From NCBI GenBank assembly GCA_965112735.1, contig OZ218960.1, positions 744,001-808,000 of the forward strand: 64,000 bases of DNA, read 5' to 3'. The position numbers and the translations under genes are program-made. The stretch is from Phaeosaccion multiseriatum. Its lineage: Eukaryota > Ochrophyta, other classes. Below the pieces are notes generated by a model. It did no database searches. It saw only the letters and a list, made by a program, of their open reading frames with translations, and was not told where the DNA came from. Below are positions 35,214-55,402 of this stretch, one piece after another (positions within the stretch are counted from its first letter, which is position 1; each line of letters starts with the position of its first letter).

Positions 35214-36560
35214 GAGTGAGAGGAGACGGCAGGGCTTGGCTTGCTCACGACTGACTGGCTGGCCGACCGGCAGAGGGCAGAGAAAGACATCACATGGGGG
35301 GGGGGGGGAGGGGGGGGGGCAGGGGGGCAGAAGATATGTAAGCACATGAGGGCCCGTGGAGGGCTTTCATCGTCTTTGCGCCCCTCACCCACCTCTGGGA
35401 GGGCACAGCTTCAGCTTCAGCTTCAGCTTCAGCTTCAGCGTCAGCTTCTCTTTGTCTAGAGGAGGCATATCGCGCCATCGCGCAAGCACGGCAGAGCTGC
35501 TCTGATACGAATTGGAGGGGGTGAGGGAGGGGATACGAGAGCAAGGATGGTGAACAACGGCGAAGCAGGTAACTGCGGAACGTCGGGGAACAGTTTTGAG
35601 TGACACACTCCAAGGGGGTGAGGAAGTATGGCCTTCGTACAAGACGCCACAGAAGGGGGGATTGAGGGAAGGATGGCGAACAACGGCGACGCAGGTAACT
35701 GCGGAACGTCGGGGAACAGTTTTGAGTGACACACTCCAAGGGGGTGAGGAAGTATGGCCTCCGTACAAGACGCCACAGAAAGGGGGGATTGAGGAAGGAT
35801 GGCGAACAGCGACACAGAAGGTAACTGCGGAACGTCGGGGAACAGTTTTGAGTGACACACTTCAAGGGGGTGAGGAAGTATGGCCTCCGTACAAGACGCC
35901 ACAGAAGGGGGAATTGAGGAAAGGATGGCGAACAACGGCGACGCAGGTAACTGTGGAACGTCGGGGAACAGTTTTGAATGGTATACAGTACGCAGAGGGA
36001 GGGGGGGAAGGGCGACAAGAGAAACAGTATAACAAGCCACCCGCCGTAGACACACAGAGGAGGGAACGTACGTAAGTAAGTAAGTAAGTACGTACGTACA
36101 TACATGTGATGCAGGGATTCGTCGCTTGTAAGTAAAGCACACGAAGTAAAACGTAACGATGATAAGTACACCAAATAAAGAGTCAACTTAAAATAAAGAA
36201 AACCAATAAACCTTTGTCTGGCTGTTATAGCTGCGCATATATTACACATACAGTAATTATATATATGATATATATAAATATATATATACTTACTATATTA
36301 TATGTAGTGTGTAGGAGCGCTTCTATACGGCCGTCCGATACCGCCCTGGTGTGGTCAGCGGTGGGTGCGTGCGTCGCCCTACCCCATTCGTACGCGGTGC
36401 CTGTCACACCTCCTCCGGGGGGGCTGTTCCTCCGCCCTGTCCCGCGCCCCACCCCGCCCTCCTTGCCATTGCTGCTGCCCCAAACCCGAACAATTTTTAT
36501 CATTCGGTTGTCCCAAACCCGAACAAATTTGATCATTCGGTTGTCCCAAACCCGAACAAA
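35214..36560. other. repeat-dominated intergenic region
   Basis: It contains a TTCAGC hexamer run (35410-35446), the 126-bp tandem array, an AT dinucleotide-rich patch (36237-36300) and part of a 33-bp array. I accept no gene; long open frames on the minus strand are produced by the 126-bp repeat. Confidence 0.6.
35545..35990. repeat. 126-bp tandem repeat, ~3.5 copies
   Basis: The word GCAGGTAACTGCGGAACGTC (or a close variant) ends its GGT at 35570, 35696, 35822 and 35948, exactly 126 bp apart. Each unit also holds AACAGTTTTGAGTGACACAC and ACAAGACGCCACAGAA. 126 is 42 codons, so stop-free frames stay stop-free through the array. Confidence 0.95.
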
Positions 36561-36580
36561 TTAAATCATTCGGTTGTCAT
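36481..36580. repeat. 33-bp tandem repeat overlapping the NAD kinase stop codon
   Basis: Three copies of CCCGAACAAATTTGATCATT-type units begin at 36485, 36518 and 36551. The NAD kinase stop (36561-36563) and its last residues lie in the third copy. Confidence 0.95.
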
Positions 36581-36955
36581 TGCGGCCCCCACCGCCGCCC
36601 TTGTTGCTAAAGGGCTGCTGCTTGACACGCACGTTAAAGCCCAGAGAACCGTCCAGACTGTCGAACCAATCGCCAGTGCTGTCGATCTTGCACACTGGGC
36701 AGGTGGGGCAGGAGGGGAAGGAGGGAGAGGAGGAGGAGGAGGAGGAGGAGGAGGAGGAGGAGGAGGAGGAGAAGGAGAAGGAGGAGAAGGAGGAGGGGGA
36801 GGAGATTGAGACCTTTCGACCTTCACATCCAGTCACCAGCACCTCGACACACAGTCTCGAGCACCTCGACACACGAGCAGACAGATGCACAAGATACACA
36901 CACAGACACACACACGCACGCACACACACACCCACACACACCCACACACACAGGC

Positions 36956-36988
<33 letters not shown>

Positions 36989-38725
36989 CACAGACAGACA
37001 GACAGACACACAGACAGACAGACAGACAGACAGACAGAAAGACAGACAGAAAGACAGACAGACAGACAGACAAGACATACCCGTGGGCACAGGATAGGCA
37101 CTTGTCTTGACGACGAGTTTGTCGCCTCTGCGGAGCATTTGCGATTGTCTCCCGTCAAAGCTCACGCGGCAGTCTGCTCGACCGTCTAAAGGCTGTGATG
37201 GGGGATAGCGGCGGGTGGAGTGGTGGATTGGTGGATTGGTGGATTGATGGATGGATTGATTGATTGGTCGGTTGGTTGGCGGGTCGTGACAGGTCAAGAG
37301 TAGAGTAGAGAGGCGGGGAGGAGGGAGGGAAGGAGGGAGGGAGGGAGGGAGGGAGGGAGGGAGAGGAATAGAAAGGCGGAGAGAGGGGGAAGCGAGAGAG
37401 AGGGGGAAGGGAGAGGAAAAGGCAGGGAGAGAGAGGAGGAGGACGAGTGAGAGAGGGCGCGAGAGAAAGAGGGCAAGAACGAGGGCGAGAACAAGAGGCA
37501 CACAAAGAGAAGTGCTTCCTATACCTCCCTCTCCCCCTCCCACTCACCACTTCGCAGCGCAGAATGACACTGTCTGGTAAGATGATGGGCCTAAAGGAGA
37601 GGCTGTGCGGGCAGATGGGCGTGAAGAGGATGGCAGGCACGGAGGGGTGCATCATGCTGCCTCCTGCTGACATACTGTAGGCCGTGCTACCTGCATTGGG
37701 GAGGAGGAGGAGGAGGAGGAGGAGGAGGGGGGGGGGGGGGGTGGTGGTAGGTGAGGGAGGTAGGGGGGAGGAGGAGGAGGAAGAGGAGGAGGAGGAGGAG
37801 GAGGAGGAGGAGGAGGAGGAGGAGGACTGGGCATGCAGCCGTGGTGGACAAGCTTATCTCCCCGCCTGTAGAGCCCTGTAGCACTGTGTCAAGCTCGTAC
37901 CTGTGGGTGTGGCTATAATGAGTCCGTCTGCCTGCACCGTGGTGAGGTGCTGATCGTCACAGAAGCACTCCAGATTGCTGTAACCACCGAGACAGGAGAG
38001 GGGAGGAGGGGGAGGAGAAGGGGTGGGTGGGAGAGGAGAGGAGTGAGTGGGAGAGGCAGCGAGGGGCAAGTGGGGACGAGGAGCGAGAGGAGAGACGACG
38101 AGAGTAGCGAGAGGGGGACTCAGCAGCTTTGAAGTTCAGTTTTAGGACACACACACGCACACACACGCACTCTCACCTGAGGTACGGGCTGTCTCCCCTC
38201 TCAATTACGATTTCGTTGAGCGCTCTGAAGGCCTGAGATACCGCCCCGTCGGGGGACTGGATGCGAGCAGTCAGGCGCATACGGAGGCTCACCTGTTGGT
38301 GATACGGTCGTTGGTTCGTTGGAGGGGGGGGAGGGGGGAGGGGAGGGAGAGAGGAAGGGAGAGAGAAAGAGAGAAGAGAGAGAGGGAGAGGGTGTGGGAG
38401 GGGGAAAGGGAGAGGGGAGAGGGGAGAGGGGAGAGGGGGGGGGGGGGAGAAGAGAGAGAAAGGCAAGAGAGGGTAAGCTCCCTCCGCGAAAAGCGCATGC
38501 AGGGATGGAGGGATAGATGAATAAGCCAGGGAGAGCTTCTAACATCCACACATTCCCTTGCTGTCCTTCCCTCCCAATACTCTTCTCCATCTCTGGTTTG
38601 TCTCTCTCTCTACCTCCCATTTTTCAACTCCCTTTTCGCTCCATCTCCCTCCATCTCTTTTATCTATCACCGCCCCGCCCCACGCACGCACACACACACA
38701 CATACACTCACACACACACACACAC

Positions 38726-38771
<46 letters not shown>

Positions 38772-40392
38772 CCACCTTAACATCCCCTGAGATGATCCTG
38801 AGCAGCTCTGCCCTGAGATGCTGAGCCGCGAAGGGCGTGAGGAAACCCATGGAGCCCAAATTGAAGCACACGTGAGGGGGGACCTCGCTCTGAAGAGGGC
38901 GTTAAGTAAGGGGCGCGTAGAAGGTACGTAAGAGGTACGTAAGGAGGTACGTAAGGAGGTACGTAAGAGTCGCGTGAGGCGTGACACAAGGAGGTACAAA
39001 GGGAGAACAGTTGGGGGATAAGAGGGGCAAGAGACAAACAATTAAGACTTTGAAGTGGACTGCGTCCCTCCCTTCCCTCATTCCTCCTCCTCCCCTCCCA
39101 CCCTCCCTCCTCCTCCTCCTCCTCCTCCTCCTCCTCCTCCTTCCCCTTCTCCTCCCCTCTCACCCTCCTCCCCTCCCACCCTCCCTCCTCCTCCTCCTCC
39201 CCCCTCTCCACTCACATGGAAGCAGTTGTTGGCATACATGAGCGTCCCATCCCCCCCAAGTGTCAACACGAGATCGACTTTTCGCACATCCTCTGTCTGC
39301 GGAACGAAGCGCCGGAGCTTCGATGAGGAGGAGGGAGAAGAAGAAGAAGAAGAAGAAGAAGAAGAAGAAGAAGAAGAAGAGGAGGAGGAGGAGGAGGAGG
39401 AGGAGGAGAAGGAGGAGCTCCTTTGTCCGCCCTGCTGCTGCTGCTGCCCATAGGCCTTCTGCTGACCAATTGACTGCTGCTGTGTAACAAACGAGGTCCT
39501 GCTATTCATACCGCGGCCATAGGAGCGAGATAAGGGGCGCGGTGGTGACACTATTCCTGGTCGTGGTCCTGCTACACCACCACCAACTGCTGCTGTATCA
39601 CCAACTGCTGCTGTATCACCAACTGGTCCTGTATTGGGGGCCAAATCCGGTGGCAGGACAGGCGCAGGGACAGTGGCCCTACGTGAGTCTCTGTGATGAT
39701 GGTGCCGCTGCAGCAATTGGTGATCCAGGCGCTCTCGCTGCTGTTGCTGCTCGTTCTTCTCCTGCGTCATGGCCTGATCTGCGTGCCTCACAAGGGCATC
39801 TTGGGTGCGTTCGAAGGCCGCGTCTTCCACGTATACGGTCTGGGGGTGCACACACACGCACACACAGAGACATACGCACGCACCCGCATAGACACCCCAC
39901 GCACACACATAGACACAAACACACAGAGAGAAGAGAAAGACACACATGCACCCACGCACGCACACGGACACACACATACACACATACACGCAACATACAT
40001 CAACGAGCATACGTTCAGCGTCACAGAACATGCATGACAAATGAGCGGAACAAGGTGCGGCTTGGTCACAGATGGCATCTCACGGCACATTCAATTCATA
40101 TACCTCATCCTCATCCTCCTCCTCCTCCTACTCCCCGTGTGGCAGTTACAGTGCCTCCCTCCCTCCCTCCCTCCCTCCTCTTCGTCCCTTACCATGGCCA
40201 GTTCGTCTTGCAGGAAGGTGATGACCTGCGCCACAAGAGGCAGCAGCGACTCATCCGGCTTCGTCACCACGAGGATGCGGCGAGGGGGGTGGTCCCAGCT
40301 CATCATCACCTACGCACACACGCACCCACATACACACGCACACACGAACCCGCACGCACCCACACACGCACACGGACACACACACACACATA

Positions 40393-40432
<40 letters not shown>

Positions 40433-41791
40433 TAAACACACACACGACATTACGTAAGAGATGTAAGTGCCTCATGCTCTTTTGGACGAAGACATTCAAG
40501 ACGAGGACTCCCGCCTTGCTCTCATCCTCCATCACTACCTCCCACTCCCACCCACCTGCGTGGATGCCGGGGTGGTGAATGCCATGTCTGGAGCTGAGAG
40601 CACCTCACAGCCCTCATTGTCGCAGCGGAAAAGTCGATACAGGTCCTGCGAATCGAGGGCATTGAAGGCCGCCTCGTCGAGGTTGTTGCCTTCTTGCTCG
40701 TCCCCTGCCTGTGCATCATTTGAGCTAGGCCCTCCATTGGAGAGAGGAGAGGAGGAGGAGGAAGAGAGGTCCCTCCCACCGTTCTGTCCACTACGGGCGG
40801 GGGCTTTTACAAAGCCGTCGCCAGCACCGCTGCTGTAGCCCCCCCCCCCCCCTCCTCCTCCTCCTCCTCCTCCTCCTGCTTCTCCAGAGCCAGAGCCAGA
40901 GGAGGGCAGTGCGGAGAGAGCTCCCCCTCCCCCCCCTCCCGAGCTGGAGCGATAGCGGGGCCGTCCACTACGCATCCCGTGGTGCCGCTGCTGCTGCCCG
41001 CGCTGACCAAGCACAGGCCTCGCTGTACTGGCGCTGCTACTGCTGAGTTCTGCTGAAGGCCGTAGGGAACTCTCGCTCCCTCCCCTCCTGCCGCTGCTGC
41101 TGCTGCTGCTACCACTGCCGCTGCTACTACTGGTGGTCTGTTTCACCTCGGGCACTGAGCTTCCCGGATGCCGCTTGTTAGAGTACCTTCGCCCCACAGC
41201 CCAGCCATCTTCGGAAGCTGCAGACTTGGCTGCGGCCTCTCTATACCGCTTGGCCTTCTCTGCGTAACTGTCACCACCCATGACGCTGTCGCTGCCCATC
41301 CTTTTCCTGCTTCCCTCCCCTTCTCCGTCTCCTCCCCCTCCCCCTCTGCAGGAGAGAATTCCTATGCACCTCCTTGTTCTGCTTCGATTGCACCCATCCC
41401 ACATCCCCCAACCGCTTTGTATTCTCCTTGCTCTTTCTCTCTCCAGACTGCTGCTCCTGCTGCTGCTGATGCCGCTATTGCTGCTTGCCGTACTTGCTGC
41501 CACTCCTCCCCTACTGGACGAGCAACTTATGTTGGTATGGGCGCCCACGAACCCCGGGTAGGCAGCCACCGCTCTACTTCTCCTGCTACTCCATCCCCCG
41601 CTCCTTCGACTGCTTCTGCTGCAACTGCTGCTACTACTGCTGCTACTACCGCTGCTGCCGCTGCTGCCGCTACTTATGCTGCTACTGCCGCCACTCTGCG
41701 ATGCCGTGACAGAGGTTAGTGCAGCCACGCCAGAGAGCAAAGCACATACTAGTGTTCCGTACACCGCCCGACTGCTTCTGCCACTGCTACA

Positions 41792-41824
<33 letters not shown>

Positions 41825-41881
41825 GCCGCTCCTTCGCCTCCTCCTGCTACTCTTGCTTCCTCCAGCAGAGACTACCGTCAT
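36561..41881 (-). CDS. NADK: NAD kinase
   Basis: Nine exons: 41881-40556, 40309-40193, 39839-39216, 38889-38776, 38292-38177, 37977-37901, 37690-37548, 37192-37081, 36694-36561; 2,763 nt, 920 residues. The enzyme phosphorylates NAD to NADP. The first ~440 residues are Ser/Gly-rich with one hydrophobic stretch near the start ([17 protein letters not shown]), a possible targeting signal. The catalytic domain starts [14 protein letters not shown], then GGDG (residues 676-679, [14 protein letters not shown]), [70 protein letters not shown] and [17 protein letters not shown]. About 150 low-complexity residues are inserted between the first strand and GGDG, including three dispersed-word copies read as AVGDTA. 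The last residues come from a 33-bp repeat. Confidence 0.95.
36945..37078. repeat. (GACA)n microsatellite, NAD kinase last intron
   Basis: Over 130 bp of GACAGACA directly inside the donor side of the intron 36695-37080. An adjoining CA/CACC tract spans 36895-36950. Confidence 0.95.
38690..38770. repeat. (AC)n microsatellite at a splice donor
   Basis: In the sense of the NAD kinase gene this is a GT repeat that begins within ten bases of the 5' splice site at 38775. Confidence 0.9.
39568..39625 (-). repeat. three tandem dispersed-word copies in NAD kinase exon 3
   Basis: Read on the minus strand as CAGTTGGTGATACAGCAG twice in 18-bp spacing plus a diverged third copy; coded as [16 protein letters not shown]. 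Confidence 0.9.
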
Positions 41882-42047
41882 TTCTCCTCGACTCTTGTTG
41901 CCTGCGGCGAGCTTTAAGAAGAAGGGGGAGATACATAGCAGCCTCTACTTTCTATATAGAGGGGCTCTATTTTACTTTTCGCCGCCCTTGGGTGCTCTCC
42001 CTCTTCCATAAAGAGCTTGTCGCTTGCGACACAAGCGACGCAGCAGC
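41882..42047. promoter_or_regulatory. divergent promoter interval, NAD kinase / SCYL2
   Basis: 166 bp between start codons. It contains CTATATAG at 41952-41959, a self-complementary TATA-like sequence that could serve either direction. Confidence 0.45.
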
Positions 42048-49944
<7,897 letters not shown>

Positions 49945-51109
49945 ACAGTGACACTCACTTTACTCACACTCAACTCACAATGACTCTTGAGGGTGTATTG
50001 CAAGTCATGTGTCCATAGCGTTGGCTAAAGAGTTTTTGTACTTACGTAGTTACTATTTATTATTTACAGTCAGTCAAGATCCCTCGGCTGTCACTCATCT
50101 CGGTCGATGATAAGAAGGTGAGACCATCACAATACCCCAACCTCGAACCGTTCCCCGAACCTTCCTCGCCAGGGTGTTAGGCACACCTATCATTCATCCC
50201 TCCCTCTCTCTCCTCTCCTGCTCTCTCTCTCTTGTGTGTGTGTGTGTCTCCTTTTCTCTTGGCTTGGGTTGCTCTGCTGTTGCATATGACTCCATCACGT
50301 GGGTGGCGCGTGCCATCTTCCTTCCCTTTCCTGCATACAGAGGAGGAAGTGAGCAAACCCTCCCAGCCGTGCCTTCACGAACATGAGAGAGACTTGCCTT
50401 CCTTCCCTCCACAACACAGCTGCCCTTTCCCTCACTGCATCTCCAGTTACGCCTCATCTTACGCCTTACGTACGCAAGCCTGGGATCATACGTACGCCTT
50501 ATCTTACGCCTTCGTAAGCAAGCCTGTCCTCCCCCACCACCGTAAGAGCGTTTGGTGGCACCAATCAATCCACAGGTGGAGGACGAGCGGGGATCCTCGG
50601 ATCCTCTGTCCTCTGTCACACACGGCCTGTCTTTTGACCTCTTTCACCACAGGACTGCTCGCACCGAGTCAGAATGTCAAAACCAGGCAGGCTTCGATCG
50701 CTGCCAGTGATCCGAATGCGATCGAAGCCGTGTGATGCGCTGTGAGACGCCCTCGTACCACCAACTGTGCAGGCAAAAGTGCAGCCGCCAACTAACCGAT
50801 GTAGCGGTCGGTGATGATGCCCTCGTGCCAGTGAGTGAGGAAGGGTCGTGCAACTAACAACAACTTGACAGAATGGCATGCAAAGGGAATGGGGCATCAT
50901 GGGGTCTGTCCTGTGTGCACCACTTTCTTTGTGGCGTGAAGCTTCTCCTCCTCTTCCCCTCTCTGCATGCAGGCATGTGCCGTTGGACTGCTGTTGGGCT
51001 GTGCGGCTCTGGGGTTTTGCGTCGGGTGCCGCTGTTGCTGGTGCTCTGCTACTGCTGCTGCTGCTGCTACTGCTGTTACTGCTGACACAGCTGTTACTGC
51101 TGTCACAGC

Positions 51110-51140
<31 letters not shown>

Positions 51141-51194
51141 TCTGCTGCTGTTGCTTCCACTGCTGTGGGCTGTTGCTGTTGCTGTTTCTGCCTG
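49945..51194. other. intergenic between convergent SCYL2 and armadillo genes
   Basis: No independent gene is accepted. It may hold two extra SCYL2 exons (50070-50117, 50576-50710), a 12-bp-arm hairpin at 50690-50729 and a TGCTGC/TGTTACTGC microsatellite at 51045-51190. Confidence 0.5.
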
Positions 51195-52284
51195 CTATGC
51201 GCTCCGGTGGGAGGGGAAGAGGAGGGGCCGGAAGAGCACCAGGATGGCCAGCATCCAGAGGCAGAAACATCCCCCCAATCGGAGGCGGTCCACCTGGCTG
51301 GAGAACAGCAGTTCCATCATCGCCCCTCCTTTGCTGCCCCACTTGAATATGAATTTCCGCTGGGAAAGGGGGTGGCGGGCGGGAGAGGTGGGGAAAGGGG
51401 GGAGAGGGTGAGGGAAAGGAAGCACAGCACACCACCTCGCCCTCCCCAGAGGCAACCCAATCTTCTCTACGTCGCCTTCCTTCTTAGAGAGAGAGAAAGA
51501 GAGAGAGAGACAGTTGCCCAGTCAGTCACAGAGATGGTCCGCCACCCGACCGTCGCGTCACGGCCCTGCTGAGAGATGCGTTTGCTCTCTTGCCCCCGTC
51601 GCTTGTTCGCTCACACACACACACACACACACATGTACACCCATACACACACACATGCACATGTACACACACATGCACGCACACACACATACACACACAC
51701 ATGCACACCCATACACACACACATGCACACACACATACATACATAGACACACATCCACGCACAAACACACACACACACACACACACACATGCACGCACAC
51801 AAACCCACACCCACCCACCCACACACGCAACCCTTGCCAGCAGCCCCCCAAGCAGCAGCCCCCCAAGCGGACTAGCATGGCTAGGGGCTTAATATATATA
51901 TATATATATATTATATTATATATATATATAAATTATATATATCTCACCTGCTGCACACCCCCCTCTATGTCGAGGCCGGTGAGGCGATTCACAGCCGCCT
52001 CTGCGCAGTCCTCCAGCCGAATGCCCCCCAGGCTGATGCCCATCTGAACGAGGGGGGGGGAGGAGGGCACGGAAGGAGACAGTATCGCATGTGGACATTA
52101 GTAGGTAGGAGGGACAGCATATGTGTAAGTACTGGGTGTCGGGATTTAGGGCGAGAGGAGGACGGGATTGATGGTTCGCAGGTAGGACGCACCTGAGCTT
52201 TGGCTTGCCTCTCCACGTCGTCCAGTATCTCCAGGCCGCCCAGCTCCTGCACAAACGCACATACACACGCACACATGCACACAT

Positions 52285-52320
<36 letters not shown>

Positions 52321-54016
52321 CACACACACACATACACACACATACACACACGCAAAGGTCCAAGGCAAGGCGAAACAAGCACGAGGCAGGTTGGACCGGG
52401 TCAGGGTCAGCGTCAGGGTCACAGTCAGAGGGGTCAGTCGGACACACCCACGCACGCACACACGCATGCACACTCACCCCTGACACGCGCAAACAAAATC
52501 TTCCCTTCTTTTGATATTTATTTGAGACGTAAGACCACTTGTACACACACACACCGCACCTTTATTCTTCCTGCCAGCACGGGATGGGCCGACGCATTGG
52601 CGAGGGCGGCGGTTGCGTAGCATCTTAGAAGCTTATCAGCCTTTGTGGTGAGGAAGTCTAAAAGACACTCGACGCCGTCGCAAAACAACTCGATGAAGGC
52701 CTGATGACACGAGAAAGAGAGAGACAGGGATGGAGGGAGGGAGGGAGGAGGTAAGAAGGAAGGGAGAGAAAGACAACTTCCTTCGGAGACAGATTTGAGA
52801 ATGGTGAACCACAGAAGACAACATTCTACTCTCCGCCCTCCCTTCCTCCCTCCCTCCCTCCCTCCCATTCCTCACGGACCTCATCCGTTAAAAACAAAGT
52901 GTCTGAGAAGGAAAGTAGGTTGGCCGCGGTGGCGGTGGACAGCAGCTGAAGCTCGTTATCCTGGGTGTCGAGAAGGTCCACCAGCGGCTCCACTAATCCC
53001 GCACGCACGCACGCCTGTGCTGTGGCTCCCTCCGCAGAGAGCGTCTGGAGAGCGGCGAGGAGCTCCCGTAGACAAGGCATTTCGCCCTCCCACTGCTGGA
53101 GGGCATCCACCAACACCAGAGGAATATTCGTGGGGGCCGCCTGTGGTGTGAGCAGAGGCGAGGAAGGGGAGGAGGAGGGAGGGGTGTGGGGGGAGGGGAG
53201 GAGGAGGAGGGTGAGGAGGAGGAGGAGGAGGAGGAGGAGGAGGAGGAATAGGAGGACAAACAGGTCCACGGAGGGGGGGGGGGAGAGAGGGAGAGAATCA
53301 GATTCAATTTTTAGCCCCTCCTTTCTTCACTACTCCTGCCGGCACTAACCAAAGGCCTGAGCTCATCATCCAGCATGAGCATCTTGACACCCCTCGCGGC
53401 GTAGGTCGCCACAGTGCGGTCATCGCTGGGCACGAGGTGGCACAACACGTGGGCCAGCGGACCGAAGCTCACCGGGGAGAAGGAGCTCTGTTCTCGTCAT
53501 GAAGACAGGGATAGGCAAGGGCCGCAGCAGCAGCGGGACGCATTAGTACAGAGTTAATGACAAGGCAAGGAAGCGAATGAGGTGACGATGGATACGCACA
53601 AACCATTGCCATGTTTTCCCATAGCAATCTCAGCATGCACTCTCCGCAGTTTAAGCCACAATCAAGGGCGAGCCGTCCTCCTCTCTGCGTAGTAATCACC
53701 TTTTCGACGAGTTTGCTGATCTCTACGGCGGCGTCCTTCTGGTCTGCCACAGAGTGGCTGTGCGCTAGGCGAATGACCCTTTGCAGAGCGTTGATGCCTG
53801 CCGGCGGGTGTAGGGAGGAGGAGGGAACAAAAAGAGAGGGGCGGGGAGCGGAGGAAGGAGAGGGAATGAGTCGCAAGCGAAGTGACTTCGGACAGAAGAA
53901 TCAGCAACAAGCGAGAGAGGGTAAGAGAGAGAGGATCGAGAGAGTGAAGCTCGCTCCGCGACTCCGCCAAACTGCTACTTCACACCTGAGCTTTCCTCTT
54001 CCCCAGCCCCATTCAT
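51195..54016 (-). CDS. armadillo-repeat protein, function unknown
   Basis: Exons 54016-53986, 53797-53604, 53487-53350, 53140-52880, 52700-52560, 52246-52193, 52043-51948 and 51359-51195 give 359 residues with consistent phases. The start [10 protein letters not shown] joins across intron 1 to [20 protein letters not shown]. Tandem alpha-helical ARM/HEAT-type repeats are evident: [112 protein letters not shown]. Such proteins are scaffolds; no specific partner can be named. The last exon (…[16 protein letters not shown], then a hydrophobic [11 protein letters not shown] segment) fits splice phase but has no family support; the true end could differ. Intron 52701-52879 has complementary purine and pyrimidine ends. 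Confidence 0.8.
51600..51950. repeat. (CA)n and (TA)n microsatellites, armadillo gene last intron
   Basis: 51610-51830 is ACAC-rich with CATG interruptions; 51891-51943 is TATA repeat lying directly inside the 5' splice site at 51947. Confidence 0.9.
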
Positions 54017-54483
54017 GCCAGTACTAAGAGCAGCAGCAGCAGCAGTAGCAGAAGTAGTAAACTGAAGCAGCAAGAGGGGGCAAGAGGGGGCAAGAGGGGT
54101 GTCGCTTCTTTGCTTCTTGGCTTGATTTTTTGCCCTCTGGTGCCATCGGCGTCCCTCCTTCCCTCCTTCTCGTGATTGGGGGTGTGAAAGTGGGCTTTCC
54201 ATCCATCGATGACGACTTGACCTGGCACGGGCTACCTGCTACCGCGGTGCCAGCTGGCATGCTACCTGCTACCGGCCGGTTGCCAGTAGGATGCTACCGA
54301 GCATGCGTCGGTAGCACTTCAGGGGTCGATTTCGAGGATTCGAGGAAACCATTCCAGCTCATCTCGATGTGCTAAAATGCACATGTGTGTGGTCATCATG
54401 AATCGTTACAAGAGCTGAGGCGGCGAGATCGTCGCTGAGGTACGAGCAAGGAGGAAAAGGAGGGAGAGCGCTGTGGGGGGCAC

Positions 54484-54549
<66 letters not shown>

Positions 54550-54654
54550 TGCGTGTGTGCGCGTACGCGGCGACAGAAACCACCATGCATTACCCGAGAG
54601 CGACTCTACTATTCTACCATAGCTTGCTTGTCCGCCGCCCCCGCGCCGTGGCGG
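54017..54654. other. intergenic, LRR gene 3' end to armadillo gene 5' end
   Basis: No gene is seen. 54230-54320 carries several copies of TGCTACC(T/G) in both orientations around GCTGGCATGC. 54487-54549 is a (GT)n microsatellite. The armadillo promoter is expected at 54017-54250. Confidence 0.5.
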
Positions 54655-55364
54655 CTACTTCTTCTTCTTCCCTTTCTTGCCCTTCTTGTTCTTCTTCTCC
54701 TCCTCGGCCTTCCGCTCTGCCTCTGCTCTCTCCTCCTCCAATCGCTTCTTCTCCTCCTCCACCTGCACCTGTGCCTGGAATGCGTCCATCACCTGATGGA
54801 TCGTCAAGCGTGTAACGGTAGTGAACGGAAGGATTGGTAACGATGGTGAATGGAAGGATGGCAGGAGAAGGAGAAGGCGATGACGAAAGGAAGGATCGGT
54901 GGCGCGAGAAGAAGCCGCTGACAATACGTCCGAGAGTCGGAAGCAAGTACGTCATCAGTAAAGTAGTCTATCTCTTGCCCCTCCCGACCCTCTTCACCCA
55001 ACACCCTCCCAGTCCCTCCCTCCCAGTCCCTCCCTCCCTCCCTCCCTCCCTCCCTCCCTCCCTCCCTCCCTCCCTCCCGCCCTTCCTCCCTTCCGACCGT
55101 CCTCCAGCCAAACGCGCACCCCCCCCCCCCCCCCCTATACACACACACGCCACTCACGTCCATCCTCCTCGCCTCTGCCCGCATGACCCTTTGATCTTGG
55201 AGCCAAGCCTGTAGCTCTCTCTCCTTCTTGATCTCGTTGAACAGCTGCCTCTCTCGCCCGTCAATCTCGTCCTGTGCGGCCTGCTCCGCGCGCGACACCT
55301 CAAGACGTTGCTTGTATCTACGGTAGTTGGTGGTACACGCCGCAGTAGCAGCAGCAGCAGCAGC

Positions 55365-55402
<38 letters not shown>

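Noticed and set aside
35290-36249. 319-residue minus-strand protein
   Set aside because: Almost entirely the 126-bp repeat, without splice or start context; listed as a repeat instead, though translation is not excluded.
37549-37690. Strict use of the TTTAG acceptor for NAD kinase exon 8
   Set aside because: It gives a stop codon at once; the CATCACAG acceptor six bases upstream (exon start 37192) keeps frame and yields [15 protein letters not shown].
40310-40555. Extra NAD kinase exon coding [20 protein letters not shown]
   Set aside because: Exon 1 (…PASTQ) joins directly in phase to [15 protein letters not shown], the expected sequence; the candidate lacks matching phase and family support.
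50878-51572. Leu-, Cys- or Ala-rich plus-strand protein
   Set aside because: Generated by a TGCTGC microsatellite; the only supported exon here is the minus-strand 51359-51195.
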